From Bacillota bacterium (lineage in GTDB: Bacteria > Bacillota > Clostridia > Lachnospirales > Lachnospiraceae), in the NCBI GenBank assembly GCA_023411215.1, contig JAEYOY010000014.1, positions 19,428-83,427 on the forward strand: a stretch of 64,000 bases of DNA, written 5' to 3'. Position numbers and translations under genes: made by a program. This document shows, one piece after another, positions 18,268 to 27,357 of the stretch (position 1 is its first letter; every line of letters begins with the position of its first letter). The notes under the pieces were generated by a model. That model worked only from the letters and a program-made list of their open reading frames with translations. It was not told the DNA's origin and ran no database searches.

Positions 18268-20177
18268 TACGCTGCTAAGCCTCCTATCAAAAGTATTACA
18301 CCGGCTATGAGTAGTCCGATCGAAATAAGATTACTCCAAAGCGTAAGTCTCTTCACACCAAAATAGCTTTCCATATACCAGTTACGGAGCTCTACCTTAC
18401 GGGTCACACCCATAGCGGCATGGAATTGTTCATTATCACCGACATTCTGCCCTGCCATATACATAGGAACCCTTCGGCGTTTATCCCCTTTATAAATAGG
18501 AATAAAGCTGATTGGTAATATCAGTAAGGCACTGAGCATATAAAGCATGATCTTAACATCATTGGTTCCGATCGGTACCAACGCTTCGGTATGATACATA
18601 TAGGTCAAGAAGGGAATTAAGGCATACTTTGAAATCAACGGAAAACCAAAACAGGATAACACAACCAGAATAGCAAGTATGGTGATAGGTATCTCCTCAT
18701 CCTTACGGAAGGTATGCTTCACGTGATTTTTCACATTTGCATTCGAAACCAACTTACCCATCCATTTTGCCCAATAAAACAAGGTCGCTGCACTACCGTA
18801 GGCAAGGATAATTACAATTAATATGTTATCCGAATCAACAAATGCCTTCATTGCAACCCATTTGGATACAAGCATACCGAAGGGAGCAAGAAACATTCCG
18901 GCAATACCGATCAACATATAAAGAGACAGCTTCCTGGATACGTCAAGTAAGATATCCATATCCTCTACATTCCTGCTACCGATTTGATGCTCTATAGAGC
19001 CGACACAGATGAACAGGAGTGATTTTGAGACGGAGTGGAATATTACCAGCAATATGGCAGCCCATAGCGATTCCTGAGTTCCAATGCTTGCACAGATCAC
19101 AATTAAGCCAAGATTGGCAAGGGTGGAATAGGCAAGTATCTTCTTCGCATCACTTTGAGAAATAGCCATCAGGGAACATGCCAGGAAGGTAACTCCTCCG
19201 ACTAATGTAACAATCTTTCCCACTGAGGTATCACCAAGCAAGGGGGACAGGCGGATAATCAAAAATACTCCTGCTTTCACCATGGTTGCTGAATGTAAAA
19301 GTGCGGAAGAAGGGGTAGGTGCGACCATCGCACCAAGCAGCCAGGACGAAAATGGTAACTGGGCTGACTTTGTTAATGCGGCAATTGATAATAAGAATAC
19401 CGGGATCATAACCATCGCTTCCGGCTTCATGTCAACCAGGACAGATAATTCCAGCGTATTAAAATTCATACCGATAAAGACTATGGCCAATGCAAATGCC
19501 AATCCGCCGCCAAGATTAATCACTAGTGCATGGAAGGAATTCTTCCTTGCATCCTTTGTCTTCGTATAACCGATCAATAGGAAGGAACAAAGGGTAGTAA
19601 TCTCCCAGCAGAAATACATCCAGGTAAGATTATTACTAAGAACTAAACCAAACATTGCTGAAAGAAATAAAAATAAAACGGAAAAGAAGAAGTTCTTTCT
19701 AACCGGATAATCATTATGATGATTATGATACCATTTCATATAACCAATGGCATAGATGCAGATCAAGCTGCCAACTATTCCAATGATTAATACCATAATG
19801 GCGGTTAGCTTATCAAATACGATACTGTTCTTAATCTCTATATCGTGCTTTTGCGAGAACTCAAACCACAGAATCAGAGGGGTTTGAATGGCCGAAAAAA
19901 CAGATACAAAATACTTTTTGTTTTTAATACCAATAATGATAATAAATAAAGCAATGCCACCTTCTAGGAATGCGATTATGGTATCGATGATTTTCTCCTG
20001 AGGTAAATTGAAGGATATCCCTTTCTTAAAATACAGAAATACCACAACGATGGATAAAACAGCAGTGAAAACTGCACTAACTCTCACAATCATATCCCTG
20101 ATTGGCTCTTTCTTAACAATTCTGATTAAAAGCGCCGCTATGATTGGAAATAGGATTAATAATGAAATTGCATACAT
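18267..20177 (-). CDS. echA: Ech hydrogenase membrane subunit EchA (NuoL-like ion pump)
   Basis: A 636-residue polytopic protein of the NuoL/MrpA antiporter family with about 14-16 helices. The proton-antiporter core includes TWMYFCWEITTLCSFLLIGY, SAQLPFSSWLLGAMVAPTPSSALLHSATMV and the Lys/Glu helices needed for ion transfer. It couples ferredoxin oxidation and H2 formation to proton or sodium export. The start at 20177 is preferred over the GTG at 20183 because AAGGTG is then 8 bases upstream. It is the first gene of the operon. Confidence 0.95.
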   Translation of the reverse strand: MYAISLLILFPIIAALLIRIVKKEPIRDMIVRVSAVFTAVLSIVVVFLYFKKGISFNLPQEKIIDTIIAFLEGGIALFIIIIGIKNKKYFVSVFSAIQTPLILWFEFSQKHDIEIKNSIVFDKLTAIMVLIIGIVGSLICIYAIGYMKWYHNHHNDYPVRKNFFFSVLFLFLSAMFGLVLSNNLTWMYFCWEITTLCSFLLIGYTKTKDARKNSFHALVINLGGGLAFALAIVFIGMNFNTLELSVLVDMKPEAMVMIPVFLLSIAALTKSAQLPFSSWLLGAMVAPTPSSALLHSATMVKAGVFLIIRLSPLLGDTSVGKIVTLVGGVTFLACSLMAISQSDAKKILAYSTLANLGLIVICASIGTQESLWAAILLVIFHSVSKSLLFICVGSIEHQIGSRNVEDMDILLDVSRKLSLYMLIGIAGMFLAPFGMLVSKWVAMKAFVDSDNILIVIILAYGSAATLFYWAKWMGKLVSNANVKNHVKHTFRKDEEIPITILAILVVLSCFGFPLISKYALIPFLTYMYHTEALVPIGTNDVKIMLYMLSALLILPISFIPIYKGDKRRRVPMYMAGQNVGDNEQFHAAMGVTRKVELRNWYMESYFGVKRLTLWSNLISIGLLIAGVILLIGGLAA

Positions 20178-20314
20178 ACTCACGTCACCTTACTTAAGTT
20201 ATTTGTAAAACATTAATGCGATGCATGGTTATTGGAAATACCAATACACTAATAAAAAAACAAAAAAAAACAGTGCTTAAGTGATACTCCTTCGCATCAT
20301 TGAAAACCTTATGT

Positions 20315-20343
20315 ATTATAGCACCATGTATTTTCATTGACAA
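20315..20343 (-). promoter_or_regulatory. promoter of the ech-hyp operon
   Basis: On the minus strand TTGTCA (20338-20343) and a perfect TATAAT (20315-20320) are separated by 17 bases. The expected start near 20308 leaves a 5' leader of about 130 bases before echA. An A-rich run at about 20250-20275 lies in that leader. Confidence 0.75.
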
Positions 20344-20635
20344 CTATAGTTATTTTATAAACAATAATACAATAACTAGTATTTTATGTAAATAATTGTA
20401 GGGGCCTTCAAATAATTCTTCCTTTAAGCATCTTATTCATCTCTAACTCCTTTTTATTCTATAATTCGATATCGCTATTCTACTACTTCTATAACCACAT
20501 CTCAAGTTAATATCCTGTTAAGATTTCTACCAAACCAAGCAGCCTCTCTTATCATATCTTATTCATTTACATAACAGCTATTAACACATTCTTAGGTATT
20601 AAAAAAGAATAAACATGATTTTCGCCAGATTCTAC
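20344..20635. other. intergenic region between the ech promoter and the serS promoter
   Basis: AT-rich divergent spacer of about 290 bases. No open frame with an RBS and no strong repeat or hairpin is seen. It may hold upstream regulatory sites for the hydrogenase operon, but none is recognisable. Confidence 0.5.
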
Positions 20636-20664
20636 TTGATAAACCGAATAATTGGTTATATAAT
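20636..20664 (+). promoter_or_regulatory. promoter of serS T-box transcript
   Basis: TTGATA (20636-20641) and TATAAT (20659-20664) with a 17-base spacer on the plus strand. Transcription would start near 20671, just before the T-box leader. Confidence 0.8.
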
Positions 20665-20670
20665 GAGTAA

Positions 20671-20990
20671 AAATACAACATCAGCTATTGCTTGCAGGAA
20701 TGATGTTGTCAATAAATGCGACTTGATAATCAGAGTATTTATCTGTACTTCAAGTCCTCAGCGATGATAAAAGCTACGATTTATATTTTTCTCCAGAGAG
20801 CCGGTGGCTGGTGTGAACCGGTGAAAGAATAAATCCTTCCACTTTTGGAGCTGTCGGTGATAAGCCGAAAGGTTAGTACCCTTTATCGTACTTACGAGGT
20901 GGCTGAATGACTATTCTTCAGCAATTTGGGTGGCAACGCGGATTCCTTTCGTCCCATGATTTGTATGGGTCATAGGGATTTTTTTTATTC
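20671..20990 (+). promoter_or_regulatory. T-box riboswitch, serine (UCC) specifier
   Basis: The leader carries the conserved T-box TGGGTGGCAACGCGG (20927-20941) that pairs with the tRNA 3' end. Stem I includes AGAGAGCCGG and a specifier loop: GATTTAT pairs with ATAAATC, AAAAG (20769-20773) with CTTTT, leaving CCTTCCA on the 3' side. UCC at 20838-20840, followed by A, is a serine codon, in agreement with the downstream serS. Uncharged tRNA-Ser would favour the antiterminator and read-through into serS. Confidence 0.93.
20951..20990 (+). terminator. T-box-controlled terminator before serS
   Basis: TCCCATGA pairs with TCATAGGGA (one bulge) and is followed by eight T residues. This is the off-state hairpin of the T-box. 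Confidence 0.85.
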
Positions 20991-21132
20991 TAAAAAATAC
21001 TATCCCATACTGAGTTCCGTTTTATCTATATTCATAATAGTTGTATTTGTTAACTTATATGAATCGTGTATTCAAGATTACCTGTTTAATCACTTATTTG
21101 AGTGCCGAATTGGCAACAGAATGGAGGAAGTA

Positions 21133-22410
21133 ATGTTAGATTTAAAATTTGTAAGAGAAAATCCTGAGGTTGTAAAACAAAATATTCGCAACAAATTTCA
21201 GGATAATAAGCTTCCCTTAGTGGATGAAGTAATCGCTCTCGATGTTGAGAGTCGAAATGCTAAGACCGAGGCGGATAATTTGAGATTTGAGAGAAATAAG
21301 ATATCCAAGGAAATCGGTGCACTGATGGGCCAAGGTAAGAAAGCAGAGGCCGAGGATCTGAAAAAGCGTGTTACCGCTGATTCTGAGCGTCTTGCTGAAT
21401 TAGAAGCAAAGGAAGCAGAGCTGGAAGAGAGAATTAAGAAGATCATGATGACCATCCCTAACATCATCGATCCCAGCGTTCCCATTGGTAAGGATGATAG
21501 CGAGAATGTCGAAGTGAAGCGTTACGGCGAGCCAGTTGTTCCCGATTTTGATATCCCTTATCACACCGAAATCATGGAGAAACTGAATGGCATTGATCTT
21601 GACAGCGCAAGAAAGGTTGCAGGTAACGGCTTCTATTATCTGATGGGAAATATCGCAAGATTACATTCCGCCGTTATCTCCTATGCAAGAGACTTTATGA
21701 TTGACCGTGGTTTTACTTATTGTATTCCTCCTTACATGATTCGTAGTGAAGTTGTAACCGGTGTTATGAGCTTCGCTGAGATGGATGCCATGATGTATAA
21801 GATTGAGGGAGAAGATCTTTATCTGATTGGAACCAGCGAGCATTCTATGATAGGCAAATATATTGACACGATTGTGCAGGAGGACACTCTTCCCCATGCT
21901 TTGACCAGCTACTCTCCTTGCTTCCGTAAAGAAAAGGGAGCTCATGGTCTAGAGGAAAGAGGTGTATACCGTATCCATCAGTTCGAGAAGCAGGAAATGA
22001 TCGTGGTATGCAAGCCTGAGGATAGCATGGCTTGGTTCGATAAGCTATGGCAGAATACCGTGGATCTCTTCAGAACGCTTGACATTCCGGTAAGAACCTT
22101 GGAGTGCTGCTCCGGTGACCTGGCCGACCTGAAGGTGAAGTCCATTGACGTTGAGGCATGGTCCCCAAGACAGAAGAAATATTTCGAGGTAGGCAGCTGC
22201 TCTAACCTCGGTGATGCTCAGGCTCGTCGTCTTAAAATCCGTGTTGTCGGCGAAGGCGGTAAGTATTTTGCTCACACCTTAAATAACACCGTTGTCGCTC
22301 CTCCCAGAATGCTGATTGCTTTTCTGGAGAACAACTTAAACGAAGACGGTTCCGTGAACATTCCTGTGGCATTACAGCCATACATGGGCGGACTTAAAGT
22401 AATGAAATAA
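21133..22410 (+). CDS. serS: seryl-tRNA synthetase
   Basis: A 425-residue class II synthetase that charges tRNA-Ser. The N-terminus MLDLKFVRENPE and a long antiparallel coiled coil (about 30-100) form the tRNA-binding arm. The catalytic core shows motif 2 in FRKEKGAHGLEERGVYRIHQF and motif 3 in NNTVVAPPRMLIAFLENN. The start at 21133 has GGAGG 5 bases upstream; a longer frame back to 20926 lies within the T-box and is not coding. It is controlled by the upstream T-box. Confidence 0.98.
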   Translation: MLDLKFVRENPEVVKQNIRNKFQDNKLPLVDEVIALDVESRNAKTEADNLRFERNKISKEIGALMGQGKKAEAEDLKKRVTADSERLAELEAKEAELEERIKKIMMTIPNIIDPSVPIGKDDSENVEVKRYGEPVVPDFDIPYHTEIMEKLNGIDLDSARKVAGNGFYYLMGNIARLHSAVISYARDFMIDRGFTYCIPPYMIRSEVVTGVMSFAEMDAMMYKIEGEDLYLIGTSEHSMIGKYIDTIVQEDTLPHALTSYSPCFRKEKGAHGLEERGVYRIHQFEKQEMIVVCKPEDSMAWFDKLWQNTVDLFRTLDIPVRTLECCSGDLADLKVKSIDVEAWSPRQKKYFEVGSCSNLGDAQARRLKIRVVGEGGKYFAHTLNNTVVAPPRMLIAFLENNLNEDGSVNIPVALQPYMGGLKVMK

Positions 22411-22422
22411 TTGAATAGGAAA

Positions 22423-22510
22423 TGGCTTTCGCATAAAAGGTATTCGATTTAGAAAAAGGCAAACACCTTTTTTCTTATCTTGATACAATTTTGCGAAAGC
22501 CACTTCTTTT
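22423..22510 (+). terminator. serS terminator, nested hairpin
   Basis: TGGCTTTCGCA (22423-22433) pairs perfectly with TGCGAAAGCCA (22492-22502) and encloses an inner AAAGG/CCTTT stem. A CTTCTTTT tail follows. The rest of the 324-base gap to 22734 shows no gene; an AAGAGGG/CCCTCTT pair brackets 22562-22648 with unclear meaning. Confidence 0.7.
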
Positions 22511-22734
22511 AATGATATCTTTATTATTAATATTTTAGTTGAGTTTTCCTTCAAATACCCAATAAGAGGGATGTGAAAGATGAAGCATTCTTAGTTTAGT
22601 CTACAAAGGACTCGACTGTTTCGGTATTGCGTAAGGGATACCCCTCTTGAAAGCGCTTCAATACCATTTTTATCTGAAATACATCCTCAGCACCGCTATT
22701 ATTCAAACAGTCACCTCGCTTCCGGTAAATCCTC

Positions 22735-23094
22735 TTATTTCTTCTTGCTGTTACGACTTTCTTCCAACCGATAAATTACAATTTTACGTATCAGATCATA
22801 TGGTATCGGCTGATTCAGCGGAAATTGCACCGAACCCTTCGCTCCCCTATACCTACTAAGCTCCTCCTGAAAGGCTTCAATCCCGCTTGGCGTTGGATAA
22901 AAGCCGATATGTTTTTGAAAGGCTGCAAAATGTACCAAATTTCCATTCAGATAATAGGTCGGCATCTGATAGCTTATTTTCTCAGTCGCTTCCGGAGCCA
23001 GTTCTCTGACTATTTCACGAATATTACTAAGAATGCTCTGTATCTCCGGTGGGAATGCTGCAATGTATTCGTCAATTGTTTTGTATTCACTCAT
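22735..23094 (-). CDS. DUF1801 / YdhG-like iron-chaperone family protein
   Basis: A 119-residue protein with the family signature YIAAFPPEIQSILSNIR at the N-terminus, EKISYQMPTYYLNGNLVHFAAF in the middle and a charged KKK end. The fold is the DUF1801/YdhG domain, proposed in Bacillus to act as a frataxin-like iron chaperone. The gene is transcribed alone, between the serS terminator and the chemoreceptor gene, and shows no functional partner nearby. Confidence 0.8.
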   Translation of the reverse strand: MSEYKTIDEYIAAFPPEIQSILSNIREIVRELAPEATEKISYQMPTYYLNGNLVHFAAFQKHIGFYPTPSGIEAFQEELSRYRGAKGSVQFPLNQPIPYDLIRKIVIYRLEESRNSKKK

Positions 23095-23147
23095 AACTTA
23101 TATCATCTCCTCTCTATTGGTTAATTATCCTTTGCATTATTACTAGG

Positions 23148-23265
23148 GCAAGCTTGTTGTATGTTCACTACGCTTACACTATATCATGAACGTGAAGCAT
23201 GTTCATGATCTTTCGCTCCGCTCGCATACAATCAAGCAAGCTTGTTGTATGTTCACTACGCTTAC
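23148..23265. repeat. duplicated 30-bp repeat with nested hairpins after the chemoreceptor gene
   Basis: A 30-bp sequence beginning GCAAGCTTGTTGTATG occurs at 23148-23177 and again at 23236-23265, both followed by CTATATCATGAA. The second CTATATCATGAA is the end of the chemoreceptor reading frame, so the first is a copied gene end. Between them CATGAAC/GTTCATG and CATACAA/TTGTATG form nested stems. Confidence 0.85.
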
Positions 23266-24936
23266 CTATATCATGAAATGACCTACCAGCTTCTCCAGCT
23301 CCTGAGCAATTACCTGAAGTTGCTCGGCTGAACTGGATGTTTTTTCTATTGTGCTAAGCTGAAGCTCTAAGGAGGAGGCAATCTCCTGTGTAGATGAGGT
23401 GGTCTCTTCTGCTATTGCTGAGATACTCTCAATAGCACCTACCACTTCATTCTTATCTTTATTCACCTTATCGATACTGTCTATCATTATTTGAATTTCT
23501 TGAACGATTGTTGTGATCGATTTGTCAATCTGTAGGAATGCATTCCCCGTATCCTTGGATACTGCTGTTGTTCTATCAAGTACCTCTGAACCCTTAGTTA
23601 CATATTCCTGTGCTTCCCTGATTGAACTGCTGACTTCATCAATTACCCGCTCAATACTTTCAACGGAGTTAGCCGTCTGATCCGACAGCTTACGAATTTC
23701 GCTGGCAACCACTGCAAAGCCTTTGCCTGTCTCTCCAGCTCTTGCACTTTCTATCATGGCATTCAGGGCAAGTAGCTTAGTCTGCTCCGATACGGTCTTT
23801 ATAACATTGGTGATGTCAGCTATTGCCTCCGATTTATTTCCAAGCGTATCCACCATGTCTTTGATTTTAAAGGTTACTTCTTCATTCGCGGATACTGCGT
23901 CCAGAAGATCGTGAATGTTATGCATACCAGCTTCATTTGCCTTTTTGGTTTCATTGATACTGGATCTCATTCCATCTGCACGCCTAGTAATTGACGCAAT
24001 CTCATTCGCAAGATTACTCAGGCGTTCATAGCCGTCAACTGAATTTGTTGCAAGAGCTGCTGAAGCCGTAGTTAATTCTCCGGAAGCTCTGGCAATTCCT
24101 TCAGCCATTTCTGTCGTCTCAGAACAAACCATTGATAACTCCTGAGAGCTCCGCGTCACCTTCCCTGCGCTTGTACTGATCTCACCGACCATCGAACGCA
24201 AGGTTTGCTGCATCTCACTCAGTGCATTACCCATCTCTCCGATCTCGTCCTTACGATCATTTGAAAAGCCCACAGTAAAATCGCCTTTCGAAAATGTCTT
24301 AAGACTGTTTGACATTAAGATAATTGGTTGTATGATACGTCTTGCCATAATCACACCGGATACGATTGCTATTACCATGATAATTAAGGATAAAATGATT
24401 GTTATTACTAAGGACTGCCTAATTTGATTGTTCATGCTTTTCAGAGATATCCCCAAATTCAAAGCACCTGAAATCTGCTCGGACAAAGCAAAGTCCGTAG
24501 ATACATTATATACCTTTTCACCATTTGCAGTAGTAATAATTTGTCCCATGGTTGTCTGCTGTTCCAATACTTCACTAACATCTCCCTCTGAGGTTGCCGA
24601 AGATACTGCATCTGCTCCTGCACTTGTCGAATCCACAAGAATATCATTTGATACAATTACCTGAGCATTCTTATCGGAAAGAGATACGTACTCGAGGTTG
24701 CCATTACTCTCATCCTTCAGCTTACCAAAGATCTCCTGAAGTGTAGCTAAGCTGGTGACCTGTTCTTCTTTTATTTCACGTTTGATGTTCTGTATTAATG
24801 TAGTACCATCACTTTTCATCTGGTTTGTCACAGACAACTGAATTACATAGTATGATACACCGATTAAGGATGCACAGCATAATGCGATTAGCAATATGAT
24901 TACCGCTAGCATTCTTTTAGTTAAAGATTTATACAT
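23266..24936 (-). CDS. methyl-accepting chemotaxis protein
   Basis: A 556-residue membrane chemoreceptor. There is a transmembrane helix at about 9-32, an extracellular sensor region of about 140 residues rich in Ser/Ala/Glu, a second helix near 173-197, a HAMP domain (RRIIQPI, DEIGEMG) and a long cytoplasmic signalling coiled coil. The tip region LLALNAMIESARAGETGKGF contacts CheA and CheW. There is no C-terminal pentapeptide for CheR docking. RBS GGAGG precedes the ATG. The ligand is unknown, and no che genes are in the window. Confidence 0.95.
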   Translation of the reverse strand: MYKSLTKRMLAVIILLIALCCASLIGVSYYVIQLSVTNQMKSDGTTLIQNIKREIKEEQVTSLATLQEIFGKLKDESNGNLEYVSLSDKNAQVIVSNDILVDSTSAGADAVSSATSEGDVSEVLEQQTTMGQIITTANGEKVYNVSTDFALSEQISGALNLGISLKSMNNQIRQSLVITIILSLIIMVIAIVSGVIMARRIIQPIILMSNSLKTFSKGDFTVGFSNDRKDEIGEMGNALSEMQQTLRSMVGEISTSAGKVTRSSQELSMVCSETTEMAEGIARASGELTTASAALATNSVDGYERLSNLANEIASITRRADGMRSSINETKKANEAGMHNIHDLLDAVSANEEVTFKIKDMVDTLGNKSEAIADITNVIKTVSEQTKLLALNAMIESARAGETGKGFAVVASEIRKLSDQTANSVESIERVIDEVSSSIREAQEYVTKGSEVLDRTTAVSKDTGNAFLQIDKSITTIVQEIQIMIDSIDKVNKDKNEVVGAIESISAIAEETTSSTQEIASSLELQLSTIEKTSSSAEQLQVIAQELEKLVGHFMI

Positions 24937-25128
24937 CGGTTATTCCTCCTTTGATTTAAAGTAAATTGTCCTCATGACTTTAGAAAGTCCGGACAAATTC
25001 TTTTCATGAGCACTGTTTTCTTCTATCAGATGCGCGTTTATGATTATACAGTAATATCAATAAATAGTAAAGTATGTAACTATTACCATATATCACCAAA
25101 CTAAGAATTAATTGGGTCATATAAAGTA

Positions 25129-25167
25129 CGCCCTGCATAAGTGAACTTCGTTCACTTATGCAGGGCG
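25129..25167. repeat. 18-bp perfect hairpin with 3-base loop
   Basis: CGCCCTGCATAAGTGAAC (25129-25146), loop TTC, then the exact complement to 25167. It lies in the 379-base gap between the chemoreceptor gene and the ABC permease. No T-run follows on either strand, so it is not a typical terminator. Confidence 0.9.
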
Positions 25168-25175
25168 CTTCTAAC

Positions 25176-25198
25176 GTATAGGACGCTATTTCCTATAC
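25176..25198. repeat. GTATAGGA hairpin (dispersed family)
   Basis: GTATAGGA (25176-25183) pairs with TCCTATAC (25191-25198). A similar hairpin is found at 49163-49200, and a looser relative at 59522-59562. Confidence 0.7.
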
Positions 25199-25199
25199 A

Positions 25200-25241
25200 T
25201 TAAAAAAGTCGTGTAAGCTACATACGGCGCCTACACGACTT
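25200..25241 (-). terminator. terminator of the MacAB-like operon
   Basis: AAGTCGTGTA (25206-25215) pairs with TACACGACTT (25232-25241). On the minus strand a T-run follows. It lies 75 bases after the permease stop. The remaining gap up to 25315 shows no gene. Confidence 0.75.
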
Positions 25242-25315
25242 AATTCATATACATTAATTTATCAAATTATCTTGTTATCCTCACTACCTTAAAACCAATA
25301 ATGTTAAATAATTTG

Positions 25316-26488
25316 CTATTCACTTCGTAAAGCATCAATGGGATTCAGCTTCGCTGCTTTATTAGCAGGCATATACCCAAAGGCAACACCAATCCCGGCA
25401 GAAACACAAAAAGCCAAAAGAATTGCTCCCATTGTCGGCGCTGCCTCAATACCAAAGGCACTACCCAGGGTCTTGGTCGCTATACTTCCGATTATGATAC
25501 CAATGATACCTCCTGTGGTACTGATGGCAATTGCTTCGATTACGAACTGAGACATGATATCCCGTTTCTTCGCTCCCAGCGATTTACGGATACCGATTTC
25601 TTTCGTTCGTTCAACAACGGAGACCAGCATGATGTTCATAATTCCGATTCCGGCCACCAATAAGGAGATTCCGGCAATACCACCTAGAACCGCAGAGAGC
25701 ATATTAGTCATGGTATTGATTGTATCCAATAGCTCTGTCATACTTGTAACGCGATACAATTCTTCATTCTTCATGATACTGTAGAGATAATTATCCAGTA
25801 CCTCTTCCGCATACTCCATCTTATCCGTATCCGTCACCGCCAAGGTATAACTGGAGATCTTCGAGGATTTTGATAATCTGGTTGCCGTGGAGTAAGGGAT
25901 ATAGATCCGGTCATCCTTCGAATTTGCTTCCGAATCTGCTTGTTCTTCCTGAATTCCGACAATTCGAAATACCTTTCCACTGATTTTGATGGTATCTCCT
26001 AATCTTACCTTACCATCAAACAGTTCATCCACCACATACGTACCGATTACACAGGCTTCATAACGATTGGCAATATCAGCATAATGAATGAAACGACCGG
26101 AGGATAATTCCAATGCATTAATATCCATATAATCCTCTCCTACACCGATTACTGTGGTGGTCATAGAGCTACTGCCGTTTTTCACTGTATAACTTGCATT
26201 CACTGTAGGCGTGATACCTTGGAATATCTCATCATTTTCTTCAGCAAATGCGTACATCTCATCCACATCCACTTTACGGGTATCCGTACCGGTAATCGAT
26301 ACACTAATCATATTGGTACCCATTTCTGCAAAGGTATCCACTATATAATTAGTGACACCGGTCACAAGACCCAATAAGGTGATTACAGAGGCTACACCGA
26401 TAATCATACCCAGCATAGTAAGAAAGGATCTCATTTTACTACCTAAGATACTTTTCAAAGCTAATTTAAACGCTTGATTGAATTTCAT
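25316..26488 (-). CDS. MacB-like ABC transporter permease (FtsX family)
   Basis: A 391-residue permease with one transmembrane helix at about 20-45, a large extracellular MacB-type periplasmic-core domain, and three helices in the last 130 residues. The segment SVVERTKEIGIRKSLGAKKRDI is the FtsX-family coupling signature. With the ATPase upstream and the adaptor two genes before it, it should form a tripartite-like exporter of peptides, drugs or envelope proteins. The start at 26488 is preferred (MKFNQAFKLALKS, AGGTG upstream); it follows the ATPase stop by one base. Confidence 0.92.
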   Translation of the reverse strand: MKFNQAFKLALKSILGSKMRSFLTMLGMIIGVASVITLLGLVTGVTNYIVDTFAEMGTNMISVSITGTDTRKVDVDEMYAFAEENDEIFQGITPTVNASYTVKNGSSSMTTTVIGVGEDYMDINALELSSGRFIHYADIANRYEACVIGTYVVDELFDGKVRLGDTIKISGKVFRIVGIQEEQADSEANSKDDRIYIPYSTATRLSKSSKISSYTLAVTDTDKMEYAEEVLDNYLYSIMKNEELYRVTSMTELLDTINTMTNMLSAVLGGIAGISLLVAGIGIMNIMLVSVVERTKEIGIRKSLGAKKRDIMSQFVIEAIAISTTGGIIGIIIGSIATKTLGSAFGIEAAPTMGAILLAFCVSAGIGVAFGYMPANKAAKLNPIDALRSE

Positions 26489-26489
26489 C

Positions 26490-27224
26490 TTACACCTGCT
26501 TCCTATACTCTTCGACAGAGCCATCAAAGGTTATTTTACCATCCTTTAAGGTAACGATTCGCTTTGCTTCCTCTGCAACAGAACGGTCATGTGTGATGAG
26601 TACAATGGTATTCCCTTCTTCATTCAACTGCTTAAGAAAGTCCAATAGCTCACGGCTTGTTTTAGAATCAAGGGCACCCGTCGGTTCATCCGCCAGAATC
26701 AATGAGGGTTTACCTACCAGAGCTCTTGCAACCGCACCTCTTTGCTGCTGACCACCGGATAACTGGTTCGGCATATTCCTCCATTTATCCTCTATTCCAA
26801 CTCTTTTCAAAGCCTCCATTGCAAGCTGTCTACGTTCTTTTTTATGAACCCCGGCATACAACAAGGGGAGTTCTACATTCTCCAATAAATTCTGCTTTGT
26901 CAGTAGATTATACTGCTGAAAGATAAATCCAATAGTTCTATTTCGTACCTCAGCAAGAGCATCACTTTTCATCTTACTGACATCCTGCCCTTTCAATATA
27001 TATTGGCCAGAGGTCGGAACATCCAATGCTCCAATGATATTCATTATGGTTGATTTTCCGCTTCCAGACTTACCGACGATAGCTACAAATTCTCCCTCCA
27101 TTATGGTAAGATTGATGCCATCGTTAGCACGAACCTCCGTGCTTCCCATCTGATATATTTTGTGGATATCAATCAATTGTATCAAAGGTACTTGCGTTTT
27201 ATCATATATCTGCTCACCATTCAT
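26490..27224 (-). CDS. MacB/LolD-type ABC transporter ATP-binding protein
   Basis: A 244-residue ATPase with Walker A GKSGSGKS (51-58), Q-loop FQQYNLL, signature LSGGQ (155-159), Walker B LILADEPTG and switch H in LITHDRS. The sequence is of the lipoprotein/macrolide exporter type. The start at 27224 (MNGEQIYD) has GGAGG 6 bases upstream; a longer frame to 27251 lacks this. It is directly followed by the permease gene, so the two are co-translated. Confidence 0.95.
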   Translation of the reverse strand: MNGEQIYDKTQVPLIQLIDIHKIYQMGSTEVRANDGINLTIMEGEFVAIVGKSGSGKSTIMNIIGALDVPTSGQYILKGQDVSKMKSDALAEVRNRTIGFIFQQYNLLTKQNLLENVELPLLYAGVHKKERRQLAMEALKRVGIEDKWRNMPNQLSGGQQQRGAVARALVGKPSLILADEPTGALDSKTSRELLDFLKQLNEEGNTIVLITHDRSVAEEAKRIVTLKDGKITFDGSVEEYRKQV

Positions 27225-27254
27225 ACTAATCCTCCATTCTGCCGCAAACACGCG

Positions 27255-27343
27255 AATTCATGATTGAAAAACTTCGTTTTTCAATATGGGCGGCAGCACA
27301 TAATTCATGACAATAGAAAGGTCGCGAAGCGTGCTTTCTATTG
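27255..27343. repeat. two AATTCATGA-hairpin units after the adaptor gene
   Basis: AATTCATGA occurs at 27255-27263 and 27302-27310, each followed by a hairpin: ATTGAAAAAC/GTTTTTCAAT with loop TTC, and CAATAGAAAG (27311-27320)/CTTTCTATTG (27334-27343). The 20 bases at 27301-27320 recur in reverse at 52264-52283. The units sit between the adaptor stop and the ATPase start. Confidence 0.85.
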
Positions 27344-27357
27344 TATACTGGTTCCTC

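Noticed and set aside
20926..21132. N-terminal extension of SerS by 69 residues.
   Set aside because: It falls inside the T-box and terminator; SerS begins MLDLKF at 21133 with a strong RBS.
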